Positions 62,566-64,000 of a stretch of DNA of 64,000 nt are shown one piece after another. Positions within the stretch are counted from its first letter, which is position 1, and each line of letters opens with the position of its first letter. Source of the stretch: Paulownia fortunei (taxonomy: Eukaryota > Streptophyta > Magnoliopsida > Lamiales > Paulowniaceae); assembly GCA_019321725.1 (NCBI GenBank), contig CM033118.1, positions 16,642,071 through 16,706,070 on the forward strand, in the 5' to 3' direction. The notes below the pieces were generated by a model. The model was not told where the DNA came from. It did not search any database and worked only from the letters and a program-made list of their open reading frames with translations. Position numbers and translations under genes: made by a program.

Positions 62566-64000
62566 ATGGTGGACGTCCACTTCTCAACCTCAGTCACCTT
62601 CTGCATAGCTATTCCTCTATTGTTCTTCATCTTAGCCACGTTGAAAACCATATTCAAAACCCTCTCTGCTTCCAGTCCCACAAAGATACCAAAATCATAC
62701 CCAATATTTGGTTCAATCTTCACAATCTTGGAAAACAAAGGCAGGTTCGTGCAATGGACATCAGAGATTGTGACATCCACCCCGAATCTAACTTTCGACC
62801 TCCACCGTACCTTCGGCCGGCGGGATATCATCACGGCCAACGCCGCCAACGTGCAGCACATTCTGAAGTCCCAATTCCACAACTACCACAAAGGGGACTT
62901 TTTCACAAGCACTTTAAGAGATTTTCTTGGTGATGGCATTTTCAACTCCGATGGTGAGAATTGGAAATTCCAGAGACAGGTTTCGAGCCACGAGTTCAAC
63001 ATCAAATCACTTCGGAAATTCGTGGAAACCGTGGTGGATTCTGAACTGTCAGATCGCCTGATCCCAATCCTGAAAAACGCCGCAGCCCAGAAAACTGTGC
63101 TCGACCTTCAAGACATCCTTCAACGATTTGCTTTTGACAACATTTGCAAGATCGCATTCGGGTATGATCCTGGATACCTGTCGCCATCTCTTCCGCAGGA
63201 GGAGTTTGCGCTGGCGTTTGAAAAAGCTACGAAACTTTCCAGCGACAGGTTCAACTCCTTTATCCCTTTTTTCTGGAAAATCAAGAGGGCCCTCAACATC
63301 GGATCGGAAAAGCAGCTCAAGATTGTCGTCAACCAAGTTCGAGAATTCGCCAAAGAAATAATCGGGGAGAAAAGGCAAGAACTCCAGGGAAAATCATCCC
63401 TGGAACCAGTTGAAGGTCTCCTGCCAAGATTCTTGAGCATAGGCCATTCAGATGAAGATTTTGTCACTGATGTAGTGGTAAGTTTCATCTTGGCAGGCCG
63501 GGACTCAACTTCTGCTGCATTGACATGGTTTTTTTGGCTGCTTTCAAATCATCCAGAAGTGGAAAATGAGATACTGAGAGAGATCAAAGAGAAATCCGAA
63601 GCAGCATCAGCTTACGATGAAGTGAGGAACATGGTTTATACTCACGCTTCGCTTTGTGAAAGCATGAGGCTTTATCCGCCTGTTCCTATTGACACAAAAG
63701 CAGCTCAGAGTGATGATGTTTTGCCTGATGGGACAATAGTGAAGAAGGGCATGAGGGTGACCTATCATCCCTATGCTATGGGCAGGGTTGAGAAGGTCTG
63801 GGGTAAAGATTGGGCTGAGTTCCGCCCTACGCGGTGGCTGGAGAGGGAGACAGCGGCTGAAAAGTGGAGGTTTATAAACAGGGATTCGTATACTTATCCG
63901 GTGTTTCAGGCTGGGCCCAGAATTTGTCTAGGGAAAGAGATGGCTTTCATGCAAATGAAGAGAGTGGTTGCCCGCGTCTTTCGGCAGTTTAGGGTGGTGC
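62566..64000 (+). CDS. CYP94 cytochrome P450 copy 3, intact, 3' end outside window
   Basis: Single open exon from ATG 62566 to the window end: 478 codons of an expected 510 or so, with no stop. It starts MVDVHFSTSVTF, with an ER anchor (CIAIPLLFFILATLKTIF, residues about 13-30) and proline-rich hinge KIPKSYPIFGS. Further motifs are DFLGDGIFNSDGENWKFQRQ (CYP94-like SRS1 region), I-helix AGRDSTSAALTWFFWLL with S314 where Thr is usual, ESMR (365-368, ExxR), FRPTRW (419-424) and heme loop FQAGPRICLG with Cys454. CYP94 enzymes omega-oxidise fatty acids (CYP94A) or inactivate jasmonoyl-isoleucine (CYP94B/C); the sequence is nearest CYP94A, so a cutin, suberin or fatty-acid role is the first guess. 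It is almost identical to copy 2 and diverged from copy 1. Confidence 0.92.
   Translation, partial: MVDVHFSTSVTFCIAIPLLFFILATLKTIFKTLSASSPTKIPKSYPIFGSIFTILENKGRFVQWTSEIVTSTPNLTFDLHRTFGRRDIITANAANVQHILKSQFHNYHKGDFFTSTLRDFLGDGIFNSDGENWKFQRQVSSHEFNIKSLRKFVETVVDSELSDRLIPILKNAAAQKTVLDLQDILQRFAFDNICKIAFGYDPGYLSPSLPQEEFALAFEKATKLSSDRFNSFIPFFWKIKRALNIGSEKQLKIVVNQVREFAKEIIGEKRQELQGKSSLEPVEGLLPRFLSIGHSDEDFVTDVVVSFILAGRDSTSAALTWFFWLLSNHPEVENEILREIKEKSEAASAYDEVRNMVYTHASLCESMRLYPPVPIDTKAAQSDDVLPDGTIVKKGMRVTYHPYAMGRVEKVWGKDWAEFRPTRWLERETAAEKWRFINRDSYTYPVFQAGPRICLGKEMAFMQMKRVVARVFRQFRVV

Overview
This window is nuclear DNA from a flowering plant, most likely a eudicot. Genes are intron-rich with GT/AG introns, intergenic DNA is strongly A+T rich, and the recognisable products (a malectin/LRR-type membrane protein, a group IIb WRKY factor, a RAD6-type UBC2 and CYP94 P450s) are land-plant families. 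Two runs of exactly 100 N (19-118 and 39981-40080) are scaffold gaps. The species cannot be fixed from the sequence.

Layout. (1) 120-2763: the 3' part of a kinase-less LRR membrane protein gene. (2) 2.8-9.1 kb: A+T-rich intergenic DNA with an LTR-like remnant. (3) 9351-11969: a six-exon gene of unrecognised family, with an E2F-type site in its promoter and a KEN motif near its end; its last reading frame is uncertain. (4) 13922-15461 (-): CYP94 P450 copy 1, broken by two one-base deletions. (5) 17.1-34.7 kb: an old Ty3/gypsy element of Tat-like type on the minus strand. It carries a plus-strand extra ORF related to the 'putative gypsy type transposon' domain. A non-autonomous LTR element (23714-29510, duplication CACCA) is nested in its integrase and a solo LTR (19010-20975, duplication CCTAC) in its extra ORF. 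(6) 38446-39980 (-): CYP94 copy 2, with one frameshift. (7) 40125-43966: a WRKY72/61-type gene. (8) 46313-51213: UBC2, complete at 152 aa. (9) 51.7-55.5 kb: retroelement and MULE transposase debris beside a duplicated copy of the UBC2 promoter, 5'UTR exon and start of intron 1. (10) 57.5-62.5 kb: repeat-rich DNA with a perfect 46-bp inverted repeat and an irregular repeat array upstream of (11) CYP94 copy 3 (62566-64000, +), open to the window edge.

The host story is a small CYP94 cluster made by direct and inverted duplication. Copies 1 and 2 share 3' flanks; copies 1 and 3 share promoter and far-upstream sequence in inverted order, one arm being split by the Tat-like element. Only copy 3 is intact as far as seen. 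The WRKY gene and UBC2 lie between copies 2 and 3 and are apparently unrelated passengers. I found no convincing new multi-gene system. The strongest oddities are the duplicated UBC2 5' region next to MULE remains, the antisense ORF of the retroelement, the repeat array in the copy 3 promoter, and the Thr-to-Ser change in the oxygen-activating helix of copies 2 and 3.
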